Positions 6,341 to 7,064 of a DNA stretch of 7,064 bases are shown one piece after another (positions within the stretch are counted from its first letter, which is position 1; the number at the start of each line of letters is the position of its first letter). The notes beneath the pieces were generated by a model. It worked only from the letters and a program-made list of their open reading frames with translations, did no database searches and had not been told where the DNA came from. The position numbers were made by a program, and so were the translations under genes. Origin of the DNA: DATBAK01 sp036787815 (GTDB taxonomy: Bacteria > Actinomycetota > Acidimicrobiia > IMCC26256 > PALSA-610). Location of the stretch: NCBI GenBank assembly GCA_036787815.1, contig DAIQOP010000205.1:1-7064 (forward strand), in the 5' to 3' direction.

Positions 6341-7064
6341 ACGCGCTCGCGCTCCACGCGGGCGGCAGCGGCGTGCAGACGTACTGCCGGGAGCTGCTCC
6401 GCGCGATGCCGGCCGAGATCGACGCGTCGCTCACCGCGGTGGTGCAACAGCGGGCGATCGGGGAGGTCCCCGCCGAAGTCGGCCGCATCGTGCGCCGTGA
6501 CTGCGACGGCGTGCGCCGAACGATCGAGTCGTTGCGGTCCACGGGTCCGGCCGATCTCGTCCACGGCCTCGATGTCGACCTCCCGGTACGGCCCGGGGCC
6601 CCGTCGGTCACGACCGTGCACGATCTCTCACTCTTCGACGAGCCCAGCGCGTTCGGCTTGGCCCGCCGGGTCGGGAAGCAGATCACCACGCGACGATCGA
6701 TTCGCCGCGCCGACGCCGTGATCGCGGTGTCGGCGTTCACGGCCGAACGGGTGCGGGCGCGCTTCGGGCGCGACTCGACGGTCGTGCTCGAAGCGCCCGG
6801 ACCGGGCTTCGCGCCGCCGTCAGCCGTTGCGGTCGCGGCGGTTCGGGAGCGGTACTCGCTGCCGGGGCAGTTCGTGCTGCACGTGGGCAACCTCGAGCCC
6901 CGCAAGGATGTGCCGACCCTGGCTCGCGCCGCGGCGGCAGCCGGGCTGCCGCTGGTGCTCGCCGGCGGGCACATCGTCACGGTCGACGCGCCCGCGGGCG
7001 CGTTGGTGCTCGGTCAGGTGGTTCCCGTCGATCTGCCGGCGCTGTACGGGGCCGCGACCGTCGT
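6319..7064 (+). CDS. GT4 glycosyltransferase, 5' part (3'-truncated by window end)
   Basis: The frame is open from GTG 6319 to the end of the window: 248 complete codons, no stop. The product is the acceptor domain and the start of the donor domain of a GT-B, family GT4 enzyme. N-terminal HIVLNALALHAGGSGVQTY contains the Gly-rich loop (15-22), TTVHDLSLFDEP (98-109) and DAVIAVSAFTAERV (132-145) are typical acceptor-domain segments, and VLHVGNLEPRKDVPTL (186-201) opens the donor domain with Arg195/Lys196. The E-x7-E motif would lie past the edge, so catalytic completeness cannot be judged. GTG 6319 was chosen because it places the first beta strand at residues 4-10, as in relatives. It overlaps the polymerase-like gene by 22 nt in another frame, implying co-transcription and probable translational coupling. 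It likely adds one sugar of the repeat unit; the sugar is unknown. Confidence 0.88.
   Translation, partial: MRPHIVLNALALHAGGSGVQTYCRELLRAMPAEIDASLTAVVQQRAIGEVPAEVGRIVRRDCDGVRRTIESLRSTGPADLVHGLDVDLPVRPGAPSVTTVHDLSLFDEPSAFGLARRVGKQITTRRSIRRADAVIAVSAFTAERVRARFGRDSTVVLEAPGPGFAPPSAVAVAAVRERYSLPGQFVLHVGNLEPRKDVPTLARAAAAAGLPLVLAGGHIVTVDAPAGALVLGQVVPVDLPALYGAATV

Noticed and set aside
6153..6980. Minus-strand 275-codon open frame opposite the last glycosyltransferase
   Set aside because: It is Ser/Arg/Thr-rich without motifs. The plus-strand frame from 6319 has continuous GT4 motifs.

Overview
The window is a GC-rich, densely coded stretch with several GTG starts. It looks actinobacterial, most likely from the Acidimicrobiia or a relative. 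The best taxonomic hint is the first gene, which encodes 42-residue tandem repeats (HGYWLVASDGGIFSYGDA type) that I associate mainly with proteins of that class. This placement is an inference from memory and from composition, not a database result.

Layout. Positions 1-488 (+) hold the 3' end of the repeat protein. Its stop directly abuts the stop of a convergent gene at 489-491. Three genes then run on the minus strand, read from right to left: a Wzc/CapAB-like chain-length regulator fused to a tyrosine-kinase-type ATPase (4871-3438), a family GT4 glycosyltransferase (3403-2279), and a second, unusually long GT4 glycosyltransferase (2282-489). The last two overlap by 4 nt. A 77-bp divergent intergenic region (4872-4948) follows, with a TANNNT -10-like element close to the start codon on each strand, suggesting leaderless or nearly leaderless mRNAs. 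On the plus strand come a polytopic O-antigen polymerase/ligase-like membrane protein (4949-6340) and, overlapping it by 22 nt, a third GT4 glycosyltransferase (6319 to the window end, 3'-truncated). No stretch over 300 bases lacks a gene, and I saw no RNA gene, CRISPR array, insertion sequence or attachment site.

How the genes fit together. The combination of three GT4 enzymes, a Wzy/WaaL-type integral membrane protein and a polysaccharide co-polymerase with a kinase domain is the core of a Wzx/Wzy-type exopolysaccharide or capsule locus. The glycosyltransferases would build a lipid-linked repeat unit on the cytoplasmic face, the polytopic protein would polymerise it outside the membrane, and the Wzc-like protein would control chain length or export. 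A flippase and a priming sugar-phosphate transferase are not in the window and may lie beyond either edge. The repeat protein may be a surface protein, but its link to the locus is only proximity.

The most unusual items are the extra GT-B-like half domain at the N-terminus of the 489-2282 glycosyltransferase, the paired start-proximal promoters, the missing C-terminal tyrosine cluster in the kinase, and the perfect 55-nt repeat in the repeat gene. I do not see evidence for a wholly new type of system; most of the region reads as a polysaccharide locus with individual oddities.
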